A stretch of DNA of 64,000 nucleotides from Purshia tridentata (Eukaryota > Streptophyta > Magnoliopsida > Rosales > Rosaceae). Under the pieces are notes generated by a model. The model made no database searches. It worked only from the letters and a program-made list of their open reading frames with translations, and had not been told where the DNA came from. Every line of letters begins with the position of its first letter. Within the stretch, counting starts at the first letter, position 1. The stretch is taken from assembly GCA_003254885.1 (NCBI GenBank), contig QANT01007413.1, positions 1 to 64,000 on the forward strand, read 5' to 3'. This document shows positions 35,887 through 49,921 of the stretch, in pieces. Made by a program: the position numbers and the translations under genes.

Positions 35887-36007
35887 CAAAAAATAGATCA
35901 ACACTCTCACGCCACGTGTCCCTCTAGAAGTATGTGGCAGCCGTGCCCCTCCACTTGTCCAACAAGGCTCAATTACTTTCATCGGATCGGAGAGGTATAT
36001 GTATATA

Positions 36008-36236
36008 GGGATTTTCTCAGGTGAGGATGACTGCACTTTTTAAAATTTGTGGACGCGGACAGAGGATGGACAAAGTGTGGACAAAGTGCAGACAGTGTGT
36101 TGACATAGATAATATATTTGCAACAAGATCTGATGTTTTGCAATTTTGTATCCACACTTTGTCCACCTATTATCTACCCTTTATCCGCATCCGCAAACTT
36201 TAAAAAGTGCAGGCATCCTCTCTAGAGAAGGACTGT
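36008..36236. mobile_element. MITE with about 45-bp inverted repeats
   Basis: Left GAGGATGACTGCACTTTTTA and right (reverse complement) GAGGATGCCTGCACTTTTTA lie in inverted repeats of about 45 bp. A possible 9-bp target duplication, ATGTATATA, occurs at 35999-36007 and 36237-36245 but overlaps a TA repeat. The interior carries GTGGACAAAGTG repeats. A Mutator-type MITE is likely. Confidence 0.6.
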
Positions 36237-37002
36237 ATGTATATATATATATATATATAATTATTTGTATGAGTTTGTGTATCTAGGGCATGATTCAGTT
36301 ATTTTTTATGTATATAATTTTTAATAGATAATCTAAAATAAACGATTCTGATAATGAGATTAAGTGTATAATAGACATGATAAAAGAAAAATCACAAAGA
36401 AAAGACAATTAAGTATTTTTTAATCCAAATTTAAATTTGGGCCAGATGGGCCAGACCAATCTCCCAATAAGATAATACTTAAGTCAACTCATATATAGCA
36501 TGACAGAAGTCCACAACTATGACTAATAATTATTTTGGGTTGGGAGATATCAGGTTCCAGGTTGTGGCCCAAATACCATGGGCTTTCAAATAAATTTTGA
36601 CATTGGTTTCTTCTCCACAATTGACTTGATCGTACTATCATCCTCAGCTGACTCAAGCATGGGTACTTAATTTTCTGAGTAATTACAAGATTAGGTGCAT
36701 ATTACATCACTAAGATTGTCAAACCCAGTTGAAGAAAATGGAGATAAGGCCTAACTGGATACGTCAATGATAATTTAGTCTCTTAAAAAAATATAAGACT
36801 CTTAATTTATGATTATAACTTGACCAAATCTTATTAATATTAGCAGTTCAACAAAACTTGTTTAGTTTAGAATATACGCGAGGAACATCAGGAAACAGGG
36901 AAATAAAACAACTACACCAATTGTTTATACATTCCATGTTTTTCTAATTTTGTTGTTAACTGTTAGCCTCCCAATGCGTGTTTCACACATGCTTGGGACT
37001 TT

Positions 37003-37054
37003 AACAAATAGAGAGTACGTAGAAGTGGCAGAAAAAAAAAACAAATAGAGAGTA
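37003..37054 (+). mobile_element. Micro-retroposon 2 with target duplication
   Basis: Insert 37018-37039 (22 bp, core GTGGCAG followed by A) lies between perfect 15-bp repeats AACAAATAGAGAGTA at 37003-37017 and 37040-37054. The left junction reads TTT|AAC. Confidence 0.65.
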
Positions 37055-38859
37055 TTAAAAGTTTTATAAAAATTTAAGTAATTAGGTATTTTGCTCTACG
37101 AATTCGAAATTCGGATTTCTCCTCTCTGAATTAAAAAAAAGATAAAAAATCTAAAAGGACCATTATGATATGAGTATTCTAGCATGTATTTGATGAGATA
37201 TAGTCTAGTTAATAATCGCATAATTTTTCTCTAATAAAAAAAAATGTAATGTTATAAGTGATTAAAGGAAAAGCATTTGTATAATGCATGTTTTGGAATT
37301 TAATTGTTGGACGAAAGTAACATTGACCCATGCATATAAGATAAGGGGTTTATCTCAATAATATGACTTAATTAAATTGGAAACACAAATGACAACATTG
37401 TCTCGTCTTGTTCTCCATGCTTGATTGTCTCTTAACTTCATATACTACAAAAAGTTGTTGTATGTGACTCTCCTTGATGTTAGTTTTATGTTGTGTATGT
37501 ATTATATATATCATATGTATACAGAGGGCAAGTTACTTAACCATCAAACTTCTTCACCAGCTACAAAAAGTGCAAACTTTTCCCAAAATAAATCTTCTTG
37601 TATTATTCTTTAATAAAAGCAACCTAATCTTGGAGATCGAACTCACTGTGGTTGGTTGGACATTTTATTAGACATATAAGTTGGATTTGAGAACCAAAAG
37701 ATCTCAGATAAGGGACAAAAAGGAGAAAAGAAAAAGATATATGTTTTTGTTTTTGTTTTTTTCTTGAGTAAAATTGGTGTCGAAATATAATTTTCTTTAG
37801 CAATTATGACATTAGAGAAAGAAACAGAAAGAGTAGGTCCAACGCATCTCTCAACTCCATTTTACCATCATGAAACAAGCAAAAACACTTCCTTTGATGT
37901 TCCAAGTCCTTTGATCAATTACAATAAGATTGACCCATCTTACAAATTCTACTTATATATATATATATATATATATATATTTTACAAGTACATGGTGAAG
38001 GAGAATTTGAATTTAAAACCTCTTTCAATTATAGAATGAAAAGTATAATTTCACTAGACCAATAGTATGGTAAGATCGATCAATATATTTGTATATTTGA
38101 AAAATATTAATTTATATTAGATTTAAGTACAGTCTTAGTGGTCTAGAACATTTACATGCACGTATATGAAGGTTAGATTGAGCAGACACAACAATATATA
38201 ATTGGAGTCAAAATTAAATAAATGAAAGGAAAAAAAATTGTGAATTAGGCTTTGAGAAAGAACCAATTAGGATAGCATTTTGTGAATGGAGAAACCTAGG
38301 ACACAGTGACACATTATTACAACTATGAAAAATGATAAGTTCTACTCTATGCTTCCACATTCGTAAGATTATATTGATAAACGATTCTATGAGCTTTTAG
38401 ATGGAACAATAATACATGCTAATTAAATTAATATTAATTAGCGTCCTAATCAAAGAGCATGATGAAGTAAAGATATTAATTAGGATTTGCGTGAAGAGCT
38501 TGAGACATGGCATGAACCATGTTTCAATCAATGTATCCCAATTAATTAATTAATTATTAAACCCATCTTGTAATTAAAACATTTAATTAATTAAAGGAGG
38601 TTTCAAGACATGTGGGACCCTATGATCAATGACTAAAGGAATGTTTTTCATCAAATTAACATGGGACAATCATGAATCATCCATGTCAACCCCACCCAAG
38701 GGCCAAAGGGAAGACCAACTTGGTGACGTTTCATAGGGTCAACAAAGCCAATGATTAATGACTTGTCATTCTTTGGAATTTAGGAGCCTCCTCTTTGGTG
38801 GAAAATGCATTAGAAGTTAATTTAATCAGAACTCATGGAAGTCAATCTTGAGAGAGATG

Positions 38860-38911
38860 GGATTACATTTTACATACCGGCCAAAAAATAATAATATTAG
38901 GATTACATTTT
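38860..38911 (+). mobile_element. Micro-retroposon 3 with target duplication
   Basis: Insert 38872-38899 (28 bp, CCGGCC then A6 and an AT-rich tail) lies between perfect 12-bp repeats GGATTACATTTT at 38860-38871 and 38900-38911. A GT/GA microsatellite follows directly. Confidence 0.6.
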
Positions 38912-38914
38912 GGA

Positions 38915-38968
<54 letters not shown>
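38915..38968. repeat. GT/GA microsatellite
   Basis: A GT run followed by a longer GA run, directly beside micro-retroposon 3. Confidence 0.9.
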
Positions 38969-38971
<3 letters not shown>

Positions 38972-39518
38972 GTGAAGGCTGCAAAGATTAGAGCAAGTAG
39001 ACAATAACATACTCAATCTAGAAGATAAAATAAGAAGTAGGACTGCAAGAAAAGCAGGTTTAGAGCTTTAATTTTGTCTTTAATCATTTTTCCATTGATC
39101 ATGACCTATCCCCACATCAATACAATATGCTTAGTTGCTTACTAAGAAAAACATGATGCATTATGCCTGTCTCTAAACCATTAGTTCATCTAATTCCCTT
39201 TAAACTATAACCACTGCTGCCTTTGCTTTTCGTTTCATGCTTTGATTGAATTTGTTAATACATATATGCATTGTTCGAGTATAATAGTCATATATAAATG
39301 GATCAAATCTTAATTTAGTGGATGGCATCCGGTCAGTTAGTTTTTTTTTTTTTTTTTTTTTGTAAAATGAGATTTTGAGTTCAAATCTCATTCACGATTT
39401 ATAATTGTTAATCGAATAGAAAATTGAATATACATGACACATTAAGTCATACCTTGGATCAAAATTAACTTGTTAACCCAAGCAATAGGGTTCATATATT
39501 TCATGTTTAAAACGGTTC

Positions 39519-39740
39519 TTATAAATTCAATGAGCAATCAAAATTAAGAAGAAAGAAAGAGGAGCGCGCAGAGACCAATATTACAATATCGTCCTCCAAA
39601 GTAGAGGCCAACCAAACAAACCATTCCACCCAAATTAGAAATTTGGAACAACGCAAAGTAAATCTAACAAGTGCATGCACAACACGTACAGTTACAAATA
39701 CAAAGCGTAAACTGGGAATACACCCCCTTATTTTAAAGGT
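39519..39740 (-). pseudogene. C-terminal RNase H-like relic of a LINE
   Basis: The frame contains RVVHALVRFTLRCSKF and WLASTLEDDI, resembling the C-terminal end of plant LINE RNase H domains (NRVAHALARFAL then a Trp-rich tail). There is no upstream domain. It is a short relic, unrelated in position to the fragment at 23162-23476. Confidence 0.45.
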
Positions 39741-40731
39741 ACATGCCCAAGAAGTCATTTAATTATGGGCTTTCTGCTGGTGACCTTGGTATTGTGAGTG
39801 ATGGAATGCTTGTTAAGAAGATTGGTCGTTTAGTATTATATATAGGTTTCCAATTGAACATCGTATCATGTTTCAACGAGATCGAAGTAATTTTGACTTG
39901 CACGATAATTAAACCATTAGCTAATTAAGTCCTAATTGAATAAAATTATCATCTATCATAATCAAGAACCATGTTTTTGGGTAACATATTTGAATAAGAA
40001 TTTTGTGAAGCACACCTACCCAACACCCAAATATTATATATCGATCCCCTGCCTGCCTTTACTATATATATATATAAAGAAACAAAAGAATAAGATAATG
40101 GACGGCTCTAATAATGGTACATGTTTTACTTAATTAGTTTAGGGCTGACTAAGGATATATAGGCTAGGGCAAACACAACACGTTTTTTTTACAAAGCAAA
40201 TGGTCCACTTCCTTAGAATTGGACTCAAATCACATGGTCAAGTGGTCAACTATTGGCCATATATACAAACTCGTTTGTTTTTACTCTTTTGTGCTTTTTC
40301 GATCAACCGTTGATCGACAACACACATTGCATATCCTTAAGTCCTTCAATTTCTTATTTCTCATTTTTCATTTTCTTATTTATTTTGCTTCATATTAATA
40401 ACATTTTCATATAGAGGTGATTGGGCATGCCACGTGATCGATCTCGTGGTACTATTACATGATCACTATTTATGTGGATCCAACTTGTCTTACCACGTGT
40501 ATATTTCTTTTGTCATTATGTACACCTCAAGATTACCTCAGAATGACATCACATTCATATTCTTGCATGTATGAGAATTGGAAAAATTATTGGGTGAAGA
40601 TTTAAGGATCAGCTCACTTGCATGTATATACACGTATTATGATTTATAATAATCTTATTAACATATATAATAATAGAGTATATATTTTGTAACATTATAG
40701 AGATTGATATATAATAATTTCTTTCTTTTAT

Positions 40732-40780
40732 CTTTGACATAATCCTCTACCCAAAAAAAAAAAAAAAAACTTTGACATAA
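40732..40780 (+). mobile_element. Micro-retroposon 4 with target duplication
   Basis: Insert 40743-40769 (27 bp, TCCTCTACCC then an A run of about 17) lies between perfect 11-bp repeats CTTTGACATAA at 40732-40742 and 40770-40780. It lacks the GGCC core but has a clean A tail. Confidence 0.62.
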
Positions 40781-43700
40781 CCCAAAAGTTGCATGCCCCT
40801 AATCCAAGTTATGGGTGGGTGGTCACTCTAGCAAATATAAATACAATTAATATAGATGTACAATATAATTATTTTATATTATGCAAATTTTATTGGGAAG
40901 ATCTCAGTTTATCTAATAACAACAAAGATGAACAACCATTCGGGGTATGGTAGGGAGTCATAAGGCATGACATGAGCATGAGGGTCCAAAGTGGTCATTT
41001 TCATGAGGAAGGAAGGAACATTTTGAATGCAAAAGAAGACGAGTAGAAAATCCAAGAGTTGGATGGGTGTGACCTAATTTCATTTTCTTTATCAAGACTG
41101 GGAAGAAATCGAGTAGATGTATGGTGTCTTACTCTCAAGTGCAAGCCGACTCTTCACTTACCCATTATAAGGTTATACCCTGCAATATTCTATAATATTA
41201 ATGTCACCTTTTATTCTAGTGCCCTGTTTCTGACTTGAAAATTTTGGGGTTTTTTAAAATATATTTTATCTCTTTTATTATAGATTAATGAAAAAGACAA
41301 ATAAATTAAATATATTCACTTATTACATAACTAAAAAATTTCAAGTATACATTCTTTTAAAGATAAATAAGAAGATAAGGTATATTTGTATAGGGCTCAT
41401 AATTAGTGTGAAAGAATCTCAGGTTAGGAAAATAAAATCTGGCATGATAGAATATATATAAGATTTTAGTCATCGTCATTGTTAATTAAATATTTTAATT
41501 TCTACATAAAATCAGAATAAGCAATATACGTGTCAAGTCAATGGCCACATGTGCACCGGGTCTGGATTCGCTGTGGAGATTATATTATAGTTATTGGATT
41601 GGACGGCTGTGATAGGAAGGGAGGTGAAGGCGACGCTACGTGTGTTGGCCAGGCCAAATGATCCGAAGGAAAAACACTGTCACTCTCAGCCTTTGACTGT
41701 TGTGCAGCTAACATGAGAGGCCCCAGGTGTCCACGCACGCGCGCGTGCTGCGTGGGTCCCAGGTTGACTCATCTTGCTTCTCAAAGGACACACACAGCTC
41801 ATAAGCATGCTTTTAAATCCAACTCTCCTCCTCTAGGCTCTAACTCATTGGCGGTTTATACGTACTAAGCTGCCAAATAAGATTAAGCTTTTATGTGAAT
41901 AATTAATTAATTACGATTTAGTTGAAATAGGTTTTGAAATTAGATGTTAAATGAAAACAGCATGGCCTTTGGGGAGAGCAAATTGGGTACCGGCCATTTT
42001 GTTACCGTTTTGATACCAACTTCATATCTTAACTTTTCTATTCACCTCTTCTTCTTCTTTTTTTCTCTAGCTATTTTCTTTTCAAAGGTAGATATAAAAT
42101 TGGGTAAAAAAACAGATAACAAAATAAATATGTAATTTTCTCTCGGCTTGAGGCATTAAACAACCTGTGGTTTGAATGGTTTATAGATTGGGTATATAGT
42201 CTTTTTTCCATTTTTTTTTTTTGCTTTCTCTCTTAGAGTAGATTGACTTATAGCATATAACATAAAATCAACTACATAGTCCACATTAGTATTTGACCCT
42301 TTTAGCAGTGAATATTAGGTTAGGGTCCATTGTATTAAAATGTACAAACTTCAGAAGGAAAAAGAAAATTAGGTGGTGGTCCATTATAAAATTTAAGAAA
42401 AATGGAAAAAGAGAAAAAAATGGGGTGGAGTGGAGCTAAGCTATACACACAACTTTATATGATTAATACAACTAACCATAATTATTAATTCCACACGTGG
42501 GTCGCTGACAAAATTCTTAGTTTGGAGCCAATTGCTAACTCTGATCAATAGAATCACTGTCAAAATAGATTGCTTCATTGCATTATTAAGGAAAGCAGCT
42601 GCAGAAACTCAACTCATGGATCTGACCTAACATGCCTTTTGAAATTTAATTTGCCAAGTCAGCTGTTTTTTTAATGTTTTTTTAAAGAATTTTAGATGGT
42701 TCATTCAACACAACATCAATGGCTGTCTGCACAAGTACTGATCAAATCTTCAACATCTATGGGCTGAAAGATTGCATTTTGCTTATTAATTAGTTGCCGC
42801 AAACTCTTTTTTAAACCTAAATTTGTAGGTACGAGAGAATGTCTATAATACGAATATCGTATGTATAGTTAATCTAGTTTTATGTCACAAATGAATAACT
42901 TTTTAACTTTTAAATTTGATATTTGACGAATTCATTTTTAACAATAAAATTTAAATTTGTGATTCATTGAATATTGAAGCTATTGTAGATCGAATATTCA
43001 CTTTGTGGTCCTTAGTAGTTTGACTACTAATTAGTCTAAAGGTAACTGTTCCTTGTATTAATATTTGTAGTACCAGATGGACTACAAGTACATTATGAGC
43101 GACAAATTTGATGCTGTTCTCAATTGACTCTTCAATTCAGGGGATCCATTGTGGAAAAATTGAGCTGCAGATTAACTATCAAGTCCAGCACTAGTCTTTG
43201 ACTGAAGATTTTAGAGCCATATTTCTTCCTTTCCTTCCGAACTAGTCCCAAATTTTTTGGCTGAAAATCCTTATTCTTTTGATCTTTTTGGTGACATAAA
43301 CTTCTGGTTGGACCATAATTTTGGTGTATTACATTGACACGGTATATTTTGTTATCTGATAAGAAGAGGGTAGAGGGAAATATATTATATATATTGTATT
43401 TGTATGCATAATTAATCACATTGACATATGGTATTGACTTCCTTTTCATCAAGAGTACGTCATTAATTAATATTAAAAGTACCCTTAAGTTTTTTAATAA
43501 TTACAAAATACTGATTAAGAAAATAATGTTTTTTTTAATAGCACTCAAACTTTTTAGTAAATAACAAAAGTTTATTCTGATTCATAATCATGATTAAATA
43601 TATAAATGAGAGTCAACTTTATTTTCATTCCATTTTAGATAAATGGTTTAATTATTAGTATAAACATCTCTCCAATTTTTTCTCTCACCCATTTTTTCTC

Positions 43701-45091
43701 ACTATGATTCTTTTTCTCTCCCACTCCATGTTACGTGACCCAAAATCTTTAAATCCTAATGGTATGTAGTGGTGTTATAACCCTACAAAAAAACATCATA
43801 TGCGAATTCGATCAATGTAATAGGTGGAAAATATTTATACTTAATTAATTGGTGGCGGTAACTTATTAATTATATATACAATAAGACCTTCTTGCAAGTA
43901 TTTAAACCTGTGAAAACCAAAATAAAAAACCACCCAAACTATATATATATAATGGACCCAAAATAACAATCTCCCTTAATTAATTTGTCCAATTAAATAC
44001 AAATTTAGGCTATAATATCAATCGAAGAAGTGCATGATGGTCTCAAACAAGAGAGCATTTTGAATATTCACCTTAAGTATATTGTGCAGACAAATTTAAG
44101 GTGGAGAATACATACCCTAAAGGAAAAGTAAACCCATCAACATTCAATGATAAAAAATGATCGATCTATACAACATGTTATAGCATCTGTATAGTTTAAC
44201 ACATATGATAGCTGTATGTATTGTAGAATTTTTCCTCAATTAATACAATGAAAAATTGCAAGTGGGCTTAAAAAGTGAGCGTGACGCGCCTGTGGTGGCT
44301 CCCGGAGAGCTGAGAAATTGAGAAGCGTAACCCATAATCATATACGTGGTCCTTGTAGTCCCCCTTTGTTCCCAATCTTAAGATTTATCCGGGGCCCCCT
44401 GGACTTTACATTATTATTCTAAAACCCACAACAACTGTCAACCGTCCGATTGGCAACAAAAGAAATTAAAAAATAATAAGTAGGTTATTCGTCCAAAAAG
44501 GACCAAAACAGTGATGTGTCAGTCAGATCAAATACCATCATCATCATCCTACTACCACCACATCCCTTTAGTCATAAGGAACGCGAATTTTCCACACAAA
44601 AAATCATAAAACAAAGAATAATATAACTATTAAAAAAACAAAAGCATAAGAGAAATGGATATAACATTAGAATATTAATAATAATAATAAAAGAAAAGCC
44701 AAAGAAAATTCGATTCAGAATGCTCTCTTTCTCTCTCTCATTTGTCCAATCATCCCCTTGAAGAAATGTCAACCGGATTCCCGTAAATAATTTGCACTGG
44801 CCGTACTAACCCTGAGAGCCTAACTGTTTGATATTCACATATATATATATATATATAAATTGCAACATATATTGCAGTTCATATTTCATAGTTGCTAGTT
44901 ACTAGTTGCTAGCTATCAGCCTCATAAATAGTACACAAAGAGAGCTAGCTAGCAACTGAGCAAGGAATTAAGGGAAGTACAAAGCTAGATCAAAACACAC
45001 AAATACTTAGCAATTAAGTTTAAGTAGCTAGCTATCTAGATTAACAAAACACACATATATATTTAACACTTCATCGACACTTGGAGTATAT

Positions 45092-45564
45092 ATGGCGGAG
45101 GAGTTTCAGGGCGGGATTTGCGGGGGCAACTGGTGGTCTACTTCATCGAGACATGCGCTGGTGGCGGCGTCGCCATGTTCGGTGGGTTTTAATGATCATA
45201 TGGGGATGAGCTTTGGGTGCCTGAACGATCATGACATGGTGGACATCAAGGAAAGGACGACGTCGTCTGGTTGTGGTGAGATAATTAACAACAACACTGC
45301 ATCATCAGCTGCTGCAGTCTCGGTTTCTGATCATCATAGCTCTAACAATATTGGTTTTGATCATCAATCGCATAATACTGAGTGTGCTAGTGGTAGCGCT
45401 AGTAATTTGATTGATTCCACCTTGCAAATGATAGGTTTTGGTCTTTCATCATCAACTGCACCCTCTGATTTCATCAACCAAGCTAATTTGCTCATGTAAG
45501 TTAATTTATTTAATTATTTGCTCCACCTAGCTTAATTCTCTTAGTTCAAATCCTTAGCTTATGT

Positions 45565-45597
<33 letters not shown>

Positions 45598-47392
45598 CTT
45601 CTTTTCAGTAGTCGCAGTAGTGGAAGAGGTGAGATCAATTTTCATTCCATGGTGAATGAAGACATGGGTACCAAGTTGAACTATGAACAAGAGACCTCAA
45701 CACATGATCAAATCCAAAAGGATTGGAGCCCCAAGAGTAGTTTCGATGATGATGATGATAAAGGTTCCTCTATAATTAATGGTTTCAAATTCAAGCCCAT
45801 CATGAACCAAGAATTATCTAATTTTGACCGAGGCTCGTCTACATCTGGGTTCCCTATAAGCTCATCAGCCATGGCGAACTCGTACGGCTTCCCCTCAACA
45901 TTATTGCAAAGCCTATTCGAGCCGGAAGTAGTTGTACCCCAAACCCAACAATCACTCTTCAACAGCCAGCCAATGAGCTATTCTTCTTCAGTGGATCCAA
46001 ATTATGGGGCTAATAATCCAAATGACTTATTATTATCACCGACGACGACTTCTAGTACTTCGAATTGGCCCAGATTATACTCTCCCAGCACCTGCCTCCA
46101 GCCACCGAAGCAACAAGTGCCTGCAGGCGGCAGCGGCGGCGGCCATGGCTTGCACTTTTCCAATAATACCCCCTTCTGGAATGCCTCTGCAAGTACTGGT
46201 CTTTTTCCCTCAGCATCACAATCACAATATACAGCACCTGAAGCATTTGAACACAAACCCAATTCCGGCCACAACTTTATTACCAAGGTACGTAATTAAT
46301 TAAACATATATATATTATTTGTACACATTTATTAATTAACATGTATATATGCTAGCTAGCTAGCATATATTATTTGTTCATGACTAGTTAGGGTACTTTT
46401 TGAGGCTAATCAATATATCGATCATTTGGATATTGAAATCTCAGGCCAACACCAATGAACATGTTCAAGACTCAAGCTCCATTGTAAAGAAAAGTGGCAG
46501 CAGCTCATCATGTGAAGTACCTGTATTCAAAAGAGCTCGAATCGAAACACCTTCACCCTTACCAACTTTTAAGGTACAATACTACGACACGTCCCTTCAA
46601 GCTTTTTGCAGCAGCTACTGATCCACGAGCTAGCTAGCTAGCTAGCTAGCTTTTTCTTTAATTCTAAAAGTTAATAATTTTTTAACTTTTTTTTTTTCCT
46701 GCTGATATTAGGTTCGGAAAGAGAAGCTTGGGGACCGAATCACTGCCCTCCAGCAATTGGTTTCGCCTTTCGGAAAGGTGAAGTTTAATTTTGGAGTTTT
46801 CTTTCATCTAATTTTAAATTCAAGAAGTGCATGATTGAGGAAAGAAAAAACTTTACTTTAACTTAGCTGCAGAAGCTTGATGAATCCTCTTTGTTCTTTT
46901 TTTATTGATCTTTTGCAGACTGATACAGCTTCTGTGCTTCACGAGGCTATTGAGTACATCAAATTCCTCCACGATCAACTCAGTGTATGTTCCATTAATT
47001 TTTTTGTTTAATCTTCTTATTTTTTTGTTTTTAATCATATATAATTGAAATATTTTAAAATAGGAAATTAAACCCTAGCTAGCATCCTCAATTCAAACAC
47101 ATGCAATTAGAAACAGTGTTCTGATGTAATTAGTTTTGTGCATGTATTTAATTAATTTCAGGTTCTAAGTACTCCATATATGAAAAATGGAGGTCCCATG
47201 CAACACCAACCTCAGGGTATTAGTTGTGATCATAAAATGGAGGCAGCGGCGGAAGGAGGAGGAGGAGGAGGAAAGCAGCAAGATTTAAAAAGCCGGGGAC
47301 TGTGTTTGGTTCCGATTTCAAGCACATTCCCGGTTGCTAATGAGACCAATGCTGATTTTTGGACACCAACATTTGGAGCAACCTTCAGGTGA
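45092..47392 (+). CDS. Atypical bHLH transcription factor, bHLH112-like
   Basis: Six exons (45092-45495, 45609-46287, 46445-46573, 46712-46777, 46919-46984, 47162-47392) encode 524 aa. The N-terminus MAEEFQGGICGGNWW and the internal STLQMIGFGLSSS are typical of the bHLH112/bHLH123 group. The bHLH domain (about residues 405-448) is split by introns: VRKEKLGDRITALQQLVSPF, then GKTDTASVLHEAIEYIKFL. The basic region lacks the His-Glu-Arg pattern of classic E-box binders, so this is an atypical bHLH. Members of the clade act in salt, drought and root development, and bHLH112 has been reported to bind GCG-box and E-box sites. Long Ser-, Gln- and Gly-rich stretches and an Asp run (DDDDDK) suggest disordered activation regions. 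The exact paralogue (112, 110 or 123) is uncertain. Confidence 0.88.
46628..46650. repeat. AGCT tetranucleotide repeat in bHLH112-like intron 3
   Basis: About six tandem AGCT units form a self-complementary tract shortly downstream of exon 3. A shorter GCTAGCTAGCTAGC tract lies near 46351 in intron 2. Confidence 0.85.
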
Positions 47393-47903
47393 TCGAAGAA
47401 GGTCGACGGAGCCAATTAATAGATATTAATTGTGTTTTGTAAAATTCCAATATTAATTAACTTCTTAATTAATATATAGTTAGTTAGAGGGCGGTTGGCC
47501 AGGTTCGATCGGAACAGGAACAGGTGCTAAATTTAGCGGAGGTTGACAATATTGGTTTAATTAGGGCAGGGATAGTTGTTATCTCTGTTGTTGTAAGTTC
47601 GTTGTTGACAAAGCTGAATTTAGCAGATTTGGGGAGATAAGGAGCCTAATTTTGTTCCTGTTCATGTATGTAATTGCCAGGGTGGGGTGGCACCACCTTT
47701 TGTTTTATTATCTCGGAGATCAGATCGAGAAAAAGAAATAAAAGAGATATATATTTATTGTATATTGTATTTCATTTATTATATATATACAAAATATATA
47801 TATGGTTGTTCACGAACAGCAGGTAGCTAGCTAGATTGAACTTAGAAGAGAAAAAATGATGATGAGTGTGAGGGAATAGTGGAGATTAATTGGCGCGCGT
47901 TTT

Positions 47904-47951
47904 AACTTTTTCATTTGTTTTCTTTTTTGGTCGAAACTTTTTCATTTGTTT
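47904..47951 (-). mobile_element. Micro-retroposon 5, reverse orientation
   Basis: Insert 47921-47934 (14 bp; on the minus strand TCGACC then an A run) lies between perfect 17-bp repeats AACTTTTTCATTTGTTT at 47904-47920 and 47935-47951. Confidence 0.58.
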
Positions 47952-49870
47952 ATATGTTTGGAGAAGAGATGTGGTAGTGGGAATTAGTCAGAGGGCGGCC
48001 CACTATTCCTGCTTTTAGGGTTTCTGCTCGATCATCACTCATCATCATATATTTATCAGATAGATATTTTAACATGTTACAGATCAGATATGTGCATGCG
48101 CGAGTACATGTCTTTGCGCGCGTGTAAAACCATCGAGCCATTGTATAATATGACAATATGCATGTATATATATATATGGAAAATAATTTTGGACCTACCT
48201 CAATCTTATATCTTATATGACAATATTAATTACACATAATAGTGGTTAAATTTTTGTTGATTATACACATTACCATTTATATATAATATTATATTAAAAT
48301 TATTTTTATTAAAAGACCATCTTATCTATCACATATTCAATAGCAATAAATTTTTTCTGTTATTAAACTTTTATATTTAATTTATTATCTATAACTTAAT
48401 TAAATTGTTGTTTGAAGAAACGTTGTTCATCCTCATTGAAAGTATCAAAATGGTTGAAGGTAAAATTGAAAGCGTCAAAGCTGTTGAAGTGCAGTTCCAT
48501 CTGGAACATAAATACCCACATAACCAATGCTTCTTGCCACCCAACATTAATTTAACACCCTATAAAAAGTTAAAAGATACTTAATAACTAGGCTATGTGT
48601 ATATCGGAAGAAGGAAGCTTCAATATGGACTTGTGTGCCTTCTGTGTATACTTGGCTCTCCTCCAACCTATTTTTCAAGACAACGTTAGCAGATAGAGTT
48701 AGGGTTTCTTGTATTCCCTAATTTTAATGGCCAGATAAAAATCTCTTTTAAATCTTATTCTTTCGTAGTTTTATTTAAAATTTTCAAGATTTTTAAAAGG
48801 GTAGATAAGTCTTTAAAAAGTCTTATGTGGCAAATAATTATAAGCTGTTTTTAAATTAATTAAATACTATTATTACGTGAAAAATCCATGTCATTGAGGC
48901 ACAACTTTTTGAGGCCCTCTAGCACTCCCCTATATATATATCCTTATAGATGTATGCATCCATGATGCCGAAGCAGCCTCCTTCTTAATTTGCTTGTCAC
49001 AAATTTCCTTTCTCATCTCTTCCTTCCATATTGGGTTATTGATCTTACTAGGTCAAATTAATTAATATTGAGATTTTCAACCACTCATAATTACGTCCAC
49101 ATCCACCATATATTCTTTTGTTCACAAGCACTTCTTCAACTAGATCGAGCCGGTTTTCAGATTCTGGAAATCCTAAACGATTTTAAAAAATTGAAATCTT
49201 CAATCTTTTATAGATATTATTTGAGCCTAACAATATATAAATATATATAGGAATATATAAAAGATTTATAAAATTTAGAAGTGTTAATTAGTATCCCACA
49301 TCATTATGTTAGAGTTAGATATAAGTTAATTTAAACAATTCTCACCTTTTGAACATACTTTTAGAATTGAATTAGGCCAGATTTTTACATTAACATGTGT
49401 AAAGATAGACTTTATTTTCTATTAAACTATTGGACAGAGAATGACTCTTTAACATATTATATTGCATGATATTAGCTATTCTCAGAATCCATATATGTAT
49501 ACATGCATGCATGTATGTATGTTAGTGTTGATTATCTCTAGCTAGCTAGATTTCAAGAATCTGTAATATTAACCTTGATAACAACTAGAACCAGCTGAGT
49601 TGATGACTTAATCATTTTGCTTTTTTCTGTGTTCCATTTACTTGGAACTTCTTTCAAAGCAAGCATATATATACATAATGTGATCAAAGGTTTCCACACT
49701 TTTCCCAACACGAACAGTAGCAGATGTATCACTATATATACATGGTTACTTTGACAGGATCATGGCTGATTTACAATATTATTAATGGCAACTATGCAAG
49801 TGCATGCATGAATATAGCAAATTAAAGAAATACATATAAATATATATTTGAAAATCCCAAAACAAGTATA

Positions 49871-49916
49871 ATAAACATACATTTTTTTTGGGGGGGACAA
49901 AGATATAAACATACAT
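49871..49916 (-). mobile_element. Micro-retroposon 6, reverse orientation
   Basis: Insert 49883-49904 (22 bp; on the minus strand ATCTTTGTCCCCCCC then A7) lies between perfect 12-bp repeats ATAAACATACAT at 49871-49882 and 49905-49916. It lies next to the hAT MITE that begins at 49922. Confidence 0.55.
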
Positions 49917-49921
49917 ATATA

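Larger units (their letters stand above)
36246..45091. other. Gene-poor interval of about 8.8 kb
   Basis: No frame here has a recognisable domain or convincing exon structure except a LINE relic at 39519-39740. The interval contains TA microsatellites (for example about 37951-37980), three micro-retroposons, a T22 run at about 39340, and CACGTG motifs at about 40431 and 40493. The last 200-300 bp contain the leader of the bHLH112-like gene, with a TATA-like CATAAATA near 44923. Confidence 0.5.

Noticed and set aside
39340-39400. T22 run followed by GAGTTCAAATCTC, which resembles a pol III B box, possible SINE
   Set aside because: No A box at the right distance, no target duplication, and no second copy in the window.
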